Shown in pieces: positions 1-8,771 of a DNA stretch of 64,000 nucleotides. Every line of letters starts with the position of its first letter. The first letter of the stretch is position 1. The notes under the pieces were generated by a model. The model was not told where the DNA came from and made no database searches. It saw nothing but the letters and a program-made list of their open reading frames with translations. A program made the translations under genes and the position numbers. The stretch comes from Lachnospiraceae bacterium (lineage in GTDB: Bacteria; Bacillota; Clostridia; Lachnospirales; Lachnospiraceae): the NCBI GenBank assembly GCA_022793065.1, contig JAAWCE010000008.1, forward strand, positions 1 to 64,000. Reading direction: 5' to 3'.

Positions 1-271
1 ACCAAAAAGCTTGTATTTATTGTAAAATATTAAGTTTCAAGGAACAATTGGGGCTTTTGACCCCAGCATCTTAATATAAAAATAATGGGAGGGTGGCTAT
101 AATTTCCCTCTCCGTTAGTTAATGAGGAGAGAATGGGAGTTGACTTTAAAATTTTGGATCGATAAAGTATTTGGGGGCGTGGTGGCTGCTATGCCCTACT
201 TTTCTGTGGTAAATTACCAATAGAAGTGATATAATTGGAGAAATAAATTGGGAGATGGGAGGAAATTTAAA
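1..271. other. AT-rich intergenic region at window edge
   Basis: No gene is supported here. A short GGGG/CCCC hairpin lies near 49-66. A TATAAT hexamer sits at 230-235, about 37 bases before the ATG at 272, but its -35 (TGGTAA at 207-212) is poor. A second possible pair is TTGACT at 138-143 with TAAAGT 17 bases later. Either could drive the serine hydrolase gene. Confidence 0.4.
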
Positions 272-1279
272 ATGGATTTAACAGAAATGATGGATGTAAA
301 CTTTAGGGGGAATATTTATATTGTGCAGAACGGAAAAGTTTTATATGAAAGAGAAAATGGTTTTGCAGATTTGCAAAATGAAATTTCTAACACCATAGAA
401 ACAAAATTTGCAAGTGCTTCAGCGGGAAAAGTATTTGTTGCAGTAGGGATATTGCAGTTGATTGAACGAGGAAAAATAAAGTTTGATGATACATTAGGTA
501 AGCTGCTTGATATACCATTAAATGATATTGATAAGGATGTTACAGTTAAACAGCTTTTAAACCATACATCGGGTGTCCCGGATTATTTTGATGAAAATGT
601 TATGGAGGAATATGAAGAATTATGGATTGATTATCCTAATTATAAAATCAGACATAACAGCGATTTGCTTCCGCTATTTATAAACAAGCCTATGATGTAT
701 CCAAAAGGTGAAAAATTTCAGTATAATAATACAGGGTATGTTCTGCTTGCAATGATTATAGAAAAAATAACAGGAATGTATTTTGACCAATACTTAAAAG
801 AAAATGTATTTGACGTATGTGGTATGAAATCAACGGGTTATTATGATTTGGACAGGCTGCCGGCAAAGTGTGCCAATCACTATATTTATTGTGCTGATAC
901 AAAGGATTACCGCACAAATATATTTTCTGTTGATGTAAAAGGCAATGGTGCGGGCGGGGCGTTTATAACAGTAAGAGATATTATTAGTTTTTGGACTAAT
1001 TTACTGGAAGGAAATTTAATTTCAAAAGCATTTGTTTCAGATATGCTCAGTAAACAGAGCGGAGACGGGGAAGATGCAGAAGAAGGATATTATGGTTATG
1101 GTTTGTGGATAATTGATAATCCCAATGGTAAAGATTTTGCGTATTTTCAAGGCTGCGATCCGGGTGTAAGTTTTATGTCCGAGTATAATCCGAATAATGG
1201 AATTATTTCCGTTTTGGTGAGCAATTATGGAGATAATGTTTGGAGGGAAATGCGAAAAGTGAGAGAAGTTCTCTATTGA
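272..1279 (+). CDS. Serine hydrolase of the beta-lactamase / class C penicillin-binding family
   Basis: A 335-residue protein of the beta-lactamase superfamily, the group of DD-peptidases, esterases and class C beta-lactamases. The S-x-x-K motif is visible as SAGK at residues 50-53 (nucleophile Ser50, general base Lys53), and the second motif is Y-N-N in FQYNNTGY. The third motif, usually H/K-T/S-G near the C-terminus, seems replaced by FQG in YFQGCDPG. No signal peptide is visible, so a cytosolic protein is likely. I chose the ATG at 272, with GGGAGG nine bases upstream, over a TTG at 248. It precedes the Wadjet genes on the same strand and shares their AT-rich composition, but a 126-base gap separates them. 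The true substrate cannot be read from sequence. Confidence 0.8.
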   Translation: MDLTEMMDVNFRGNIYIVQNGKVLYERENGFADLQNEISNTIETKFASASAGKVFVAVGILQLIERGKIKFDDTLGKLLDIPLNDIDKDVTVKQLLNHTSGVPDYFDENVMEEYEELWIDYPNYKIRHNSDLLPLFINKPMMYPKGEKFQYNNTGYVLLAMIIEKITGMYFDQYLKENVFDVCGMKSTGYYDLDRLPAKCANHYIYCADTKDYRTNIFSVDVKGNGAGGAFITVRDIISFWTNLLEGNLISKAFVSDMLSKQSGDGEDAEEGYYGYGLWIIDNPNGKDFAYFQGCDPGVSFMSEYNPNNGIISVLVSNYGDNVWREMRKVREVLY

Positions 1280-1309
1280 TGATGAGCGACTGTTTTTGGA
1301 GAAACATAG

Positions 1310-1338
1310 TTGTGACATGAGGATAAAAAGAATATTAA
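1310..1338 (+). promoter_or_regulatory. Possible sigma-A promoter for jetABCD
   Basis: TTGTGA at 1310-1315 and TATTAA at 1333-1338 are separated by exactly 17 bases. The start would fall about 60 bases before the GTG of jetA. The match to consensus is moderate (about four of six in each box). Confidence 0.4.
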
Positions 1339-1405
1339 GACAAAGTGCCACAGGAACCGGAGCTTAGACTAAGTAAAAATTCTGAGCCAAATTGGAGATG
1401 AAAGA

Positions 1406-2833
1406 GTGAATTTCTTTGATTACATAAAAAACGATGCATTTTTTAAGCCATTAACGTTGAAAAACAAAAGGATATATTATGAGTGTATTCAGATATTAAT
1501 TGATAAAACAAAAGACCTGCCGGTATTGTATGAGTCAGATGCAAAAGACAGCCTTACGAATTATTTCAAGAATGTGGAAATAAAAACAGGGAAAGGTTTA
1601 TCAGAGGATACGAGCTTAGGCGAAGAAACAGAACAGGAAGGGGGTGGTACGGAATTACAGCCAGGAGTTATCATTTCCCTGTTTCGGGAATGTGGATGGT
1701 TGCTTCCGCAGGAAATAGGCAGAAATGGTGAGTATGTTGTCAACATTTCAATTAGTTGTAGAAGATTTATGGATTTTTTAAGAAAAATGACAGAAAAGAC
1801 TGGGGAAGGTATGATGTCAAACCGTATCTTTTCTATGTATGAAATTATGAAATCTGCGTTTGAGGAAGATTCTGTACGTAGAGAGAGGCCTTATACCAAT
1901 ATTCTTGTACCGTTAATTGATAATGAGACAGAATTAAAAAATGAATTGTCGGATTTAAAGGACAGCATTTCCAATATTATGAAAGCAGTAATTATTTTTC
2001 AGGATATCAATAGTTTTGGACAATTTATAATGAAAGATGAAATGCTGGAGCATTTTTTTAGTGAATATTTTTTTATAAAAAACAATGGATTGATTCCTAC
2101 ACAGATATCGTTCATCAAGGGGAAATTAAGGATTCTCAGGCAAGAAGAAACTTGTGAAAAGATGATAAAGGAATGTTTGGAAAAGCTGCAATTGAGTTAT
2201 GAAGAAGCGGAAGAGCGTGTAGAAGGATATTTTGCGGAACTACAATATTTTTTGAGCGTTGAATATGAGGCTAACATGGAATTGATTGATAGCCGTATTA
2301 ACAATTATTATAATCTTGCAAATACAAGGATTATGTTGATGGCAAGTAATGGAGTAGGACTGGAAACCGCAATAAATGAATTTTTAAATAAAGTGTCAAA
2401 AATGACAGAAGAAGAACAGAGCAAAGCAATGGAAAAAGCTGCAGATTGTACACGTATCACTAACCAAAAATATGTTGGATACAAGTCTTTTGAAAAATAT
2501 AAACGTATAATAAATGAGAGTGTAAATATTGGGCTTGCAACAGCAGAGTTATCAGAAGAAGAAAAGAGAAAGCAGACAGAAAAATTGTTTCATAGTTCTC
2601 CCAATAGATATTCTGTTGACAGGGTGAGCACTTTCCTTGACGTGCAATTGGGTGGTGAAGAGGAAATGAATATCAAAGAAAAGGTGATTCAGACAAAAGA
2701 GGAAATATTGATGTATGCGGCGGCAATGCTCTATGCTAAGAATGAGGAGTTTCCATATGATATTAAATTATCGAAAGAACTTGTAAAAACAGAGATTGCA
2801 GATATTACGGATATGACAGTAATTAAGAAATAG
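1406..2833 (+). CDS. jetA: Wadjet system protein JetA (kleisin-like subunit)
   Basis: A 475-residue, helix-rich, charged protein that is first in a four-gene set matching the Wadjet layout jetA-jetB-jetC-jetD in order and size. In Wadjet, JetA plays the kleisin (MukF-like) role, bridging the SMC heads of JetC and carrying JetB. No catalytic motif is expected and none is seen. The length and the absence of an obvious DUF3375-like start suggest the type II (DUF5716-like) form often found in Clostridia, but I infer this from memory of the families. Translation starts at GTG 1406, with GGAG eight bases before it. jetB follows 12 bases after the stop, so the two are almost certainly co-transcribed. 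Confidence 0.82.
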   Translation: MNFFDYIKNDAFFKPLTLKNKRIYYECIQILIDKTKDLPVLYESDAKDSLTNYFKNVEIKTGKGLSEDTSLGEETEQEGGGTELQPGVIISLFRECGWLLPQEIGRNGEYVVNISISCRRFMDFLRKMTEKTGEGMMSNRIFSMYEIMKSAFEEDSVRRERPYTNILVPLIDNETELKNELSDLKDSISNIMKAVIIFQDINSFGQFIMKDEMLEHFFSEYFFIKNNGLIPTQISFIKGKLRILRQEETCEKMIKECLEKLQLSYEEAEERVEGYFAELQYFLSVEYEANMELIDSRINNYYNLANTRIMLMASNGVGLETAINEFLNKVSKMTEEEQSKAMEKAADCTRITNQKYVGYKSFEKYKRIINESVNIGLATAELSEEEKRKQTEKLFHSSPNRYSVDRVSTFLDVQLGGEEEMNIKEKVIQTKEEILMYAAAMLYAKNEEFPYDIKLSKELVKTEIADITDMTVIKK

Positions 2834-2845
2834 AAGGAGTCGTTT

Positions 2846-3484
2846 ATGAATGATTTCAGTTTTATGAAAAAAATGAATGAAGAGGAGGCATATTTATTTA
2901 AGAGATGTATCCGTAAAATGCTTGATGCAACATTTATTATGGCCGATAAAGATGAGAAATTGTATGAATTCATATCATCAGAGTCCAATCAGTATGATGT
3001 TAATACATATCTGTCGGCAATTGGGTATAAAGTTGTTGTTGAAGAAAGAATGAAGGTGGCAATGCTGCAGCAAGCGGATGAAGATGTTGAAACGGTTGGA
3101 TTAAAGAGAATAAATTTATATCGTTTTGATGCAAAGCAGGTAAAGCTATTGATGGTACTCTGGCTTTTGTTTTTGGAGCGTATGGGGTATGCGAATCCTG
3201 TATATGTAACAGTTGGTGATATTATTGATAAATGCAAAATATATCAGATCAATTTGAAACCGACGGACTTTAAAGATTCGTATCGTATATTTAAAAAATT
3301 TTGCCTGATAGATTATAGTGATGACATAACAACAGAGGAAGGAAAAGTACGATTGTATCCATCATTACAGTTTTGTATGGATATCGGACAATTGAAACAG
3401 GTTATGGCAGAATACGCCCCGGATGAAGAGGAAGTGGAGACGGAACAGGAGCAGTCCTTGGAAAGTGAGGATACAGATGAATAA
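2846..3484 (+). CDS. jetB: Wadjet system protein JetB (kite / MukE-like subunit)
   Basis: A 212-residue protein whose size and position fit the DUF4194 JetB subunit, the MukE/kite-like dimer that binds the kleisin JetA. The body contains alternating helices and short strands compatible with winged helices (for example KQVKLLMVLWLLFLERMGY). The C-terminus is strongly acidic (DEEEVETEQEQ and on), as is common for these subunits. Start ATG 2846 has AGAAGGAG upstream. Its last 8 bases overlap the start of jetC (ATGAATAA), which indicates translational coupling. Confidence 0.82.
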   Translation: MNDFSFMKKMNEEEAYLFKRCIRKMLDATFIMADKDEKLYEFISSESNQYDVNTYLSAIGYKVVVEERMKVAMLQQADEDVETVGLKRINLYRFDAKQVKLLMVLWLLFLERMGYANPVYVTVGDIIDKCKIYQINLKPTDFKDSYRIFKKFCLIDYSDDITTEEGKVRLYPSLQFCMDIGQLKQVMAEYAPDEEEVETEQEQSLESEDTDE

Positions 3485-6400
3485 AACGGTTTTGCGAAAT
3501 ATACATTTAGTAAACTGGTATGGATTTAGCAATAGGACGATCCCCGTTTCAGAGAATCTGACATTGATTTCCGGTGAAAATGAATGTGGAAAATCAACCA
3601 TATTAGATGCTGTTAAGTATGCCTATACAGGTGATACGCAATTTAATAAGGCTACCAGTGGGTACAATACAGGTGTAGGAAAACGAAATTTGGTATCTTA
3701 TACGCGATGTCTGGTGGATGCAAGCGCAGGAATATATGCAAGACCTGCAGATAAGATACCGGTTGTGTATACACATATTGCATTGGAATATTTTGACCAG
3801 ATAAATGAGAACCCGTTTGTATTGGGCGTAGTAATAGAAACTGCTGTTACAGATATCAGAGGTACACATTGGTATGCCATAGACGGCAAAAAGATTGCAG
3901 ACATTTCATTTGTATATGAAGAGGATTCTATCATAAAACCTTATGATGCTTCAGGGTTTCAAAAAAGATATGGTATACAGATGAAAACGAAAAAAGAGGG
4001 TATTACTTTATTTATGCAGATGACAGGGCTTAAACTGCCTTATCAGGAAGTGTCTAAGTATCAAAGAAAGCTAAGAAATATAATGGCATATAATCCTGCA
4101 GCAAAAATTCAGGAGTTTATAAAGGAATCCGTTTTAGAAGAGCATAATGTTAATTTTGATAAATTGAAAGAAGCAAAGAAGAATATTGAGCAGATAAATG
4201 GCAGTTTGGAGCAGATAAATCAAGAGTTACAGGATTTAGATTTGATATTGGCAGATTATGACGAGCATGACAAGAAAACTTTGCAGTTGAAAATAGATGA
4301 CGTCAAAATGAAATATAAAGATCTTGTACAGTGTCAGAGAGAGATTCGGGAATCAGAAGAATTGATCAGGAAGAGTGTTGTTACAAGTGAAACTTTAGGA
4401 AAGAAAATTGATGAGCAAGATCAGGAAATCGATGTTCTTGACAAAACCTATTCGGAAACAAGAAGAGCACTTCTTGATCTTGAAGTGTCAAAAGCAATAG
4501 ACGCATCTAAGCAATTGATAGATACATATGAAAAGCAGTTGGCCAGGTTGAATGATGAAAAAGAAAAACTGGATATCTTTCAGCGGAGAATTCAGGAAAT
4601 GGCAGCGCTGTTATCAGAACTGGGAGCCACAGTGCAAAATGATAATACGCTGGGAAGACTGACATCAAAAAGTCTTGAGGCGGCAGAAAAACAGAGATTT
4701 ATTGATCTACTGAAGAGGGAGATACAGGATTGCCGTGACAAAATAATTGAGAAAAATACTTTGCTGAAAAATGAACTGGAAATAGTGCAGAATGAATGTG
4801 TGGTACAAAATGGCATTATTGAAAGCTGTAACAAAAACAGGATGGACTATTCTAATGTTCAGGAGCAGGTGGAGCTTATGAAAGAAATAAATCGTGAGTT
4901 CAAAAGGCTGGGTATTAACGAAGAAGTTCATATGGCTTATGAGTATGTGATAGAGTTGAAGGATGAAAATTGGAGAAATGCAATAGAAGCTTTTTTGGGT
5001 ATGCATCGTTATGCAGTTATCGTATCAAAAGAGGCTTTTGATGTGGCAAATTCTGTGTTGGACAAGTCAAGATATCAATATGTAGAACTGGTAAATACCA
5101 AACGATTAATGGCAAAGAAGATGGAATGTGAAGCAGATTCGGTTTTTCATTATTTAACCATTCAAAATGAGACTGCAGCTAATTATTTTAAATTTTGGTT
5201 AGGCAGGATTCATGCAGTAGATATTCAAAATGTACCTGATTACGATAATGCTATGTCGATGGAAGGAAAGTTGAGCCGTAATATGGCTGTAACCTATATT
5301 AATACAAGAAAAATCAGAAGTTATTGTTTGGGAAGTCAGGCAATTGAGCTGAATAAAAGAGCAGCAGAAAAGCGGCTGCATGAGTTGGAAATTCAAGAAA
5401 AAGATATACTTTTGGAACGAAAAAGTCTGCAGGATAAATCAAATTATCTTCAGAACGCTTTGGAGTGTTTTAAAGAGTTTAATTTAAATGCCCATAAAGA
5501 GTGGACGGATGTTTCAACAGATCTCAATGATGAGAAAGGACATTATAAGGATTTGTTAGAAGCACAGAAGAATAATGCTGAATTTATGGCATTAAATGAA
5601 CAGGTTACTGTACTTGAAAATCAGTTGGAGAATAAGAAAAATGAGCGTGCCGACAACATAAGGCAAAAGACGATTTTAGACACGACAATTTCAGAGAAAG
5701 AAAAATTAATGAAAGATCTGAAAGCAAAGGAAACAGCAAAACAGGCAGAATTGGATGCTGAAAGAATTGTAAGCAATTCTGTTGTAGAAAAAGCAATGGA
5801 AGAATATGATCAGTATTTGTCCGGAGAGAACCAGAATGGCGGTCTTATGGTTCGTGCAACAAAAGAGAGAGTTGATCGCAGGGTACGTGAACTTGAGGGA
5901 AATATTAATGGCAAACAGCAGGCATATAATAATCGCAAACAGGAAGTGGATAAATTACCCGTTGGTTTGGAGTGTGAAGCCGATTATCAGAGAAGAAGAG
6001 GTAAAATCTGGATTGATGATCTGCAGGGCATACAACAAAAATTGAAAGAGCAGACGATAACTTATGAACGAATATTTAAAAGAGAATTTGTCCTCAATAT
6101 CTATGAGACGGCAAAGGATGCAAGAAATGAGATATCGGATATAAATAAAGAATTACGAAAACTTCAGTTTTCTACGAAATACCAGTTTGACGTTAAAATG
6201 TTGAGTGACAATTCGGATTACGCCAAAGTTTTAAGATATGCAGAATATTTGCAGAAAACGAACAATATGGCTGATGGACAGATGTCATTTACAAGTCTTA
6301 TGGGATATGAAAATGATGAAGTTGAAACAAGAGAGCGGGAAATTCGTGATATCATTAATAAGTTCATTGACCATAACGATATTGCAGAAATAAAGAAATT

Positions 6401-6800
6401 TGCAGACTATCGAAATTATATGAGTTATGAGATTATTATCAATAATGATGAAGTAAAGGACGGTAAGCTGTCAAAGCAAGTAGGATATAATTCTGGTGCA
6501 GGAACACAGATACCATATACACTTATACTTTCTGCAGCATTGTCTATGTTGTACAATGCCAGAGTTAATTCGGTACGGCTGATTTTTATTGATGAGCCCT
6601 TTGAAAAAATGAGCGACCATAATATCAAATTGATGCTGGAGTTTTTTAAGAACCAGGATTTTCAGGTGATATTTTGTGCGCCGCCTAATAAATTGGAATC
6701 AATTGGCAGTGAATGTGGCGTTATCGTTCCTGTTCTGAAAATTAGCAATGACAATATGCAAATAGGAGAGATTAAGATTCATGAGCGAGCAGGATTATAG
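3477..6800 (+). CDS. jetC: Wadjet system protein JetC (SMC-like ATPase)
   Basis: A 1107-residue SMC-family ATPase, the motor of the Wadjet complex that extrudes DNA loops and recognises small circular DNA. The Walker A motif GENECGKST is at residues 33-41. Long coiled-coil segments rich in E, K, L and Q follow on both sides of a globular middle part (about 490-620). Near the C-terminus come the signature-like YNSGAGTQ (about 1004-1011) and Walker B LIFIDEP (catalytic Glu near 1040). A 54-base longer reading frame exists upstream, but I chose ATG 3477: it has GTGAGG six bases before it and the protein then begins MNKTVLRNIHLVNWYGF, typical of SMC N-termini. The jetD start lies inside its last 20 bases. 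Confidence 0.92.
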   Translation: MNKTVLRNIHLVNWYGFSNRTIPVSENLTLISGENECGKSTILDAVKYAYTGDTQFNKATSGYNTGVGKRNLVSYTRCLVDASAGIYARPADKIPVVYTHIALEYFDQINENPFVLGVVIETAVTDIRGTHWYAIDGKKIADISFVYEEDSIIKPYDASGFQKRYGIQMKTKKEGITLFMQMTGLKLPYQEVSKYQRKLRNIMAYNPAAKIQEFIKESVLEEHNVNFDKLKEAKKNIEQINGSLEQINQELQDLDLILADYDEHDKKTLQLKIDDVKMKYKDLVQCQREIRESEELIRKSVVTSETLGKKIDEQDQEIDVLDKTYSETRRALLDLEVSKAIDASKQLIDTYEKQLARLNDEKEKLDIFQRRIQEMAALLSELGATVQNDNTLGRLTSKSLEAAEKQRFIDLLKREIQDCRDKIIEKNTLLKNELEIVQNECVVQNGIIESCNKNRMDYSNVQEQVELMKEINREFKRLGINEEVHMAYEYVIELKDENWRNAIEAFLGMHRYAVIVSKEAFDVANSVLDKSRYQYVELVNTKRLMAKKMECEADSVFHYLTIQNETAANYFKFWLGRIHAVDIQNVPDYDNAMSMEGKLSRNMAVTYINTRKIRSYCLGSQAIELNKRAAEKRLHELEIQEKDILLERKSLQDKSNYLQNALECFKEFNLNAHKEWTDVSTDLNDEKGHYKDLLEAQKNNAEFMALNEQVTVLENQLENKKNERADNIRQKTILDTTISEKEKLMKDLKAKETAKQAELDAERIVSNSVVEKAMEEYDQYLSGENQNGGLMVRATKERVDRRVRELEGNINGKQQAYNNRKQEVDKLPVGLECEADYQRRRGKIWIDDLQGIQQKLKEQTITYERIFKREFVLNIYETAKDARNEISDINKELRKLQFSTKYQFDVKMLSDNSDYAKVLRYAEYLQKTNNMADGQMSFTSLMGYENDEVETREREIRDIINKFIDHNDIAEIKKFADYRNYMSYEIIINNDEVKDGKLSKQVGYNSGAGTQIPYTLILSAALSMLYNARVNSVRLIFIDEPFEKMSDHNIKLMLEFFKNQDFQVIFCAPPNKLESIGSECGVIVPVLKISNDNMQIGEIKIHERAGL

Positions 6801-8007
6801 AAAGGTAATGCTTGACAGGCTGCTGACAAAATATAATAACCGATATGCAAAAAATATTATTACCAATAAAAGAATTATTATAAAACCAACAGAAGTATAT
6901 AAAGAATACGCCAGAAATAATGCAGACATATCGGAAAAGCAGCGTATTAATGACGCTGTATCTGCGCTGTCGGGTATGGGATTTGTAACCGCTGAACGTT
7001 TAAAATTCAGTGATGATATAGAAAGAATATATCTTTCTGAGGACAGACTGGGTGATATATATGAATATTTAAAGGATGAATATGGCGTGATTCCTCAAAG
7101 CACTATTTCAGAGCAAGTGCATGAAATATTAAAGGAGTATATTGGTACAGGAGGAATTGTACAAAAATATTATGAAAATATTCTTGTACAGATGGAAGAT
7201 CCAAGATGCTCACTTATTCCGGAAAGGATTGAAGCGAATTTAAAAATGTTTCGTTTTTTGGAGAAAAACAAGGAACATTTATATGTGAGAGAAGTATCCA
7301 TGTTAGTGTATGGGGATTCAAAATGGTTTGAAAATAATAACTATGAAGAGGTTTGTACATTCATAAGAACGGCGACGGGAATGATGAAAGAAGAAGGTGA
7401 AAGAAATGATGCGGTACTAAGTTTCTTTTATGTCATACCGACAGAACAGGAAATCTATATAAAAGGGAACTGGAGAATTGAATGGGAACAGTATGTTTTA
7501 GATATATCAAGACTTCAGGGTGGAATAGCAATCGCATCCGGCGATATTCAAAGCATTAAAAAAATTAGCGTTGATTCTAAAAATATAATGACCATTGAAA
7601 ACAAGACGCCTTTTCAGCGATTGAAGGATAGGAATTCGGCTATGTTGTATTTGGGGGGATTTGCTAACAGACATCAGATAGCGTTTCTTAAAAAAGTAAT
7701 TTCGGACAATCCCCATATCAGATATATTCATTTTGGAGATGTTGATATTGGCGGTTTCCTGATTCATAAACATTTGTGTCGTGAAACTTCCAAAAAATTT
7801 GAATTATACTGTATGGGGCTGGAGCAGTTAAGTGATATGCGTTTTAGTCATTGCCTGAGGAAATTGACGAACAATGATATGATTCGGCTTGAGTCATTAA
7901 TGGAAGATGCTTCCTATAGAAAAGTCCTGGAATATATGAAAGAACATAATATAAAACTTGAGCAGGAAATCGTAAGTTATTATTTGGAAAAAGATATTCT
8001 TTTGTAG
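6781..8007 (+). CDS. jetD: Wadjet system protein JetD (Toprim nuclease subunit)
   Basis: A 408-residue protein corresponding to the DUF3322/DUF2220 JetD subunit, the nuclease that cleaves plasmid DNA once JetABC has extruded it. The C-terminal half shows a Toprim fold related to topoisomerase VI subunit A. The conserved glutamate is in TIENKTPF (Glu273) and the metal-binding aspartates in HFGDVDIGGF (Asp320, Asp322), so the active site looks intact. The N-terminal half contains winged-helix-like segments. ATG 6781 has AGGAGAG ten bases upstream and overlaps jetC by 20 bases, so the four jet genes form one coupled operon. GC content rises clearly after this gene ends, marking the edge of the AT-rich island. 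Confidence 0.92.
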   Translation: MSEQDYRKVMLDRLLTKYNNRYAKNIITNKRIIIKPTEVYKEYARNNADISEKQRINDAVSALSGMGFVTAERLKFSDDIERIYLSEDRLGDIYEYLKDEYGVIPQSTISEQVHEILKEYIGTGGIVQKYYENILVQMEDPRCSLIPERIEANLKMFRFLEKNKEHLYVREVSMLVYGDSKWFENNNYEEVCTFIRTATGMMKEEGERNDAVLSFFYVIPTEQEIYIKGNWRIEWEQYVLDISRLQGGIAIASGDIQSIKKISVDSKNIMTIENKTPFQRLKDRNSAMLYLGGFANRHQIAFLKKVISDNPHIRYIHFGDVDIGGFLIHKHLCRETSKKFELYCMGLEQLSDMRFSHCLRKLTNNDMIRLESLMEDASYRKVLEYMKEHNIKLEQEIVSYYLEKDILL

Positions 8008-8041
8008 TGGTCAAACATTCTTGTAACATCTGTGGCTAAAA

Positions 8042-8770
8042 ATGGGCAGGTGCATGATTCAAGAGCAGCATAAAGTTTGGTGCGTTACTGTATTACGAAA
8101 TGAGGCGGTGAAGGATTTGGCGGATATTTTGATTGTAGAAGATGATGAAGGGATTGCCGATTTGATATGTATGAATTTGCAGGGGGAAGGATATCGCTGT
8201 GTCTGCGCGCGCGATGGTTTGGAGGGAGCCAGATTGTTCTCAGAAGAGAAATTTGATTTGGCACTGTTGGACATTATGCTCCCAAAGCTGGATGGATACG
8301 CACTGCTGGAGTACATAAAACCAAGTGGTATTCCAGTGATTTTCCTGACGGCCAAGGGAGCTGTGGAAGAGCGTATCCGGGGGTTGAAGGCGGGGGCTGA
8401 TGATTATCTTGCAAAGCCGTTTCAGGTTGGGGAATTGTTGGCAAGGGTGGAGGCTATCTTGCGAAGAATGGGAACGGGCGCAAAACTGTTGGAAGTGGGA
8501 GATGTTTCTATTGACGCTGAATCCAGGCAGGTGACCAGGGCCGGTTCTCCGGTTACGCTGACAGCAAAGGAATTTGACTTGTTAGTGGAGCTGGTGCAGA
8601 ATAAGAATATAGCTTTATATCGTCAGCAATTATATGAAAAAGTGTGGCAGGAACCATTTCTGGGAGAGACAAGAACTCTGGATTCGCATATTCAACGGCT
8701 TCGCAGAAAGCTGGGATGGGAGGAGCGGATTAAAACCATATTTCGTATAGGATACAGGCTGGAGGGGTAA
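8042..8770 (+). CDS. OmpR/PhoB-family response regulator
   Basis: A 242-residue two-component response regulator. The receiver domain has the acidic pair in ILIVEDDEG (Asp34, Asp35), phospho-acceptor Asp77 in LALLDIMLPKLDG, Thr103 in FLTAKG and Lys125 in LAKPF. The C-terminal third is a winged-helix DNA-binding domain ending in TLDSHIQRLRRKLG and FRIGYRLEG. The start is uncertain: the frame opens at ATG 8042, with another ATG at 8054 and a GTG at 8108. The domain itself begins near residue 27, so the first 20 or so residues may not be translated. It precedes its kinase by one base. The target genes are probably the downstream membrane and lipoprotein genes, by inference only. Confidence 0.93.
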   Translation: MGRCMIQEQHKVWCVTVLRNEAVKDLADILIVEDDEGIADLICMNLQGEGYRCVCARDGLEGARLFSEEKFDLALLDIMLPKLDGYALLEYIKPSGIPVIFLTAKGAVEERIRGLKAGADDYLAKPFQVGELLARVEAILRRMGTGAKLLEVGDVSIDAESRQVTRAGSPVTLTAKEFDLLVELVQNKNIALYRQQLYEKVWQEPFLGETRTLDSHIQRLRRKLGWEERIKTIFRIGYRLEG

Positions 8771-8771
8771 C

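Noticed and set aside
1406..8007. MksBEF or MukBEF condensin instead of Wadjet
   Set aside because: The fourth gene has a Toprim nuclease domain and follows the SMC gene directly, which is the Wadjet layout; a housekeeping MukBEF would lack it.
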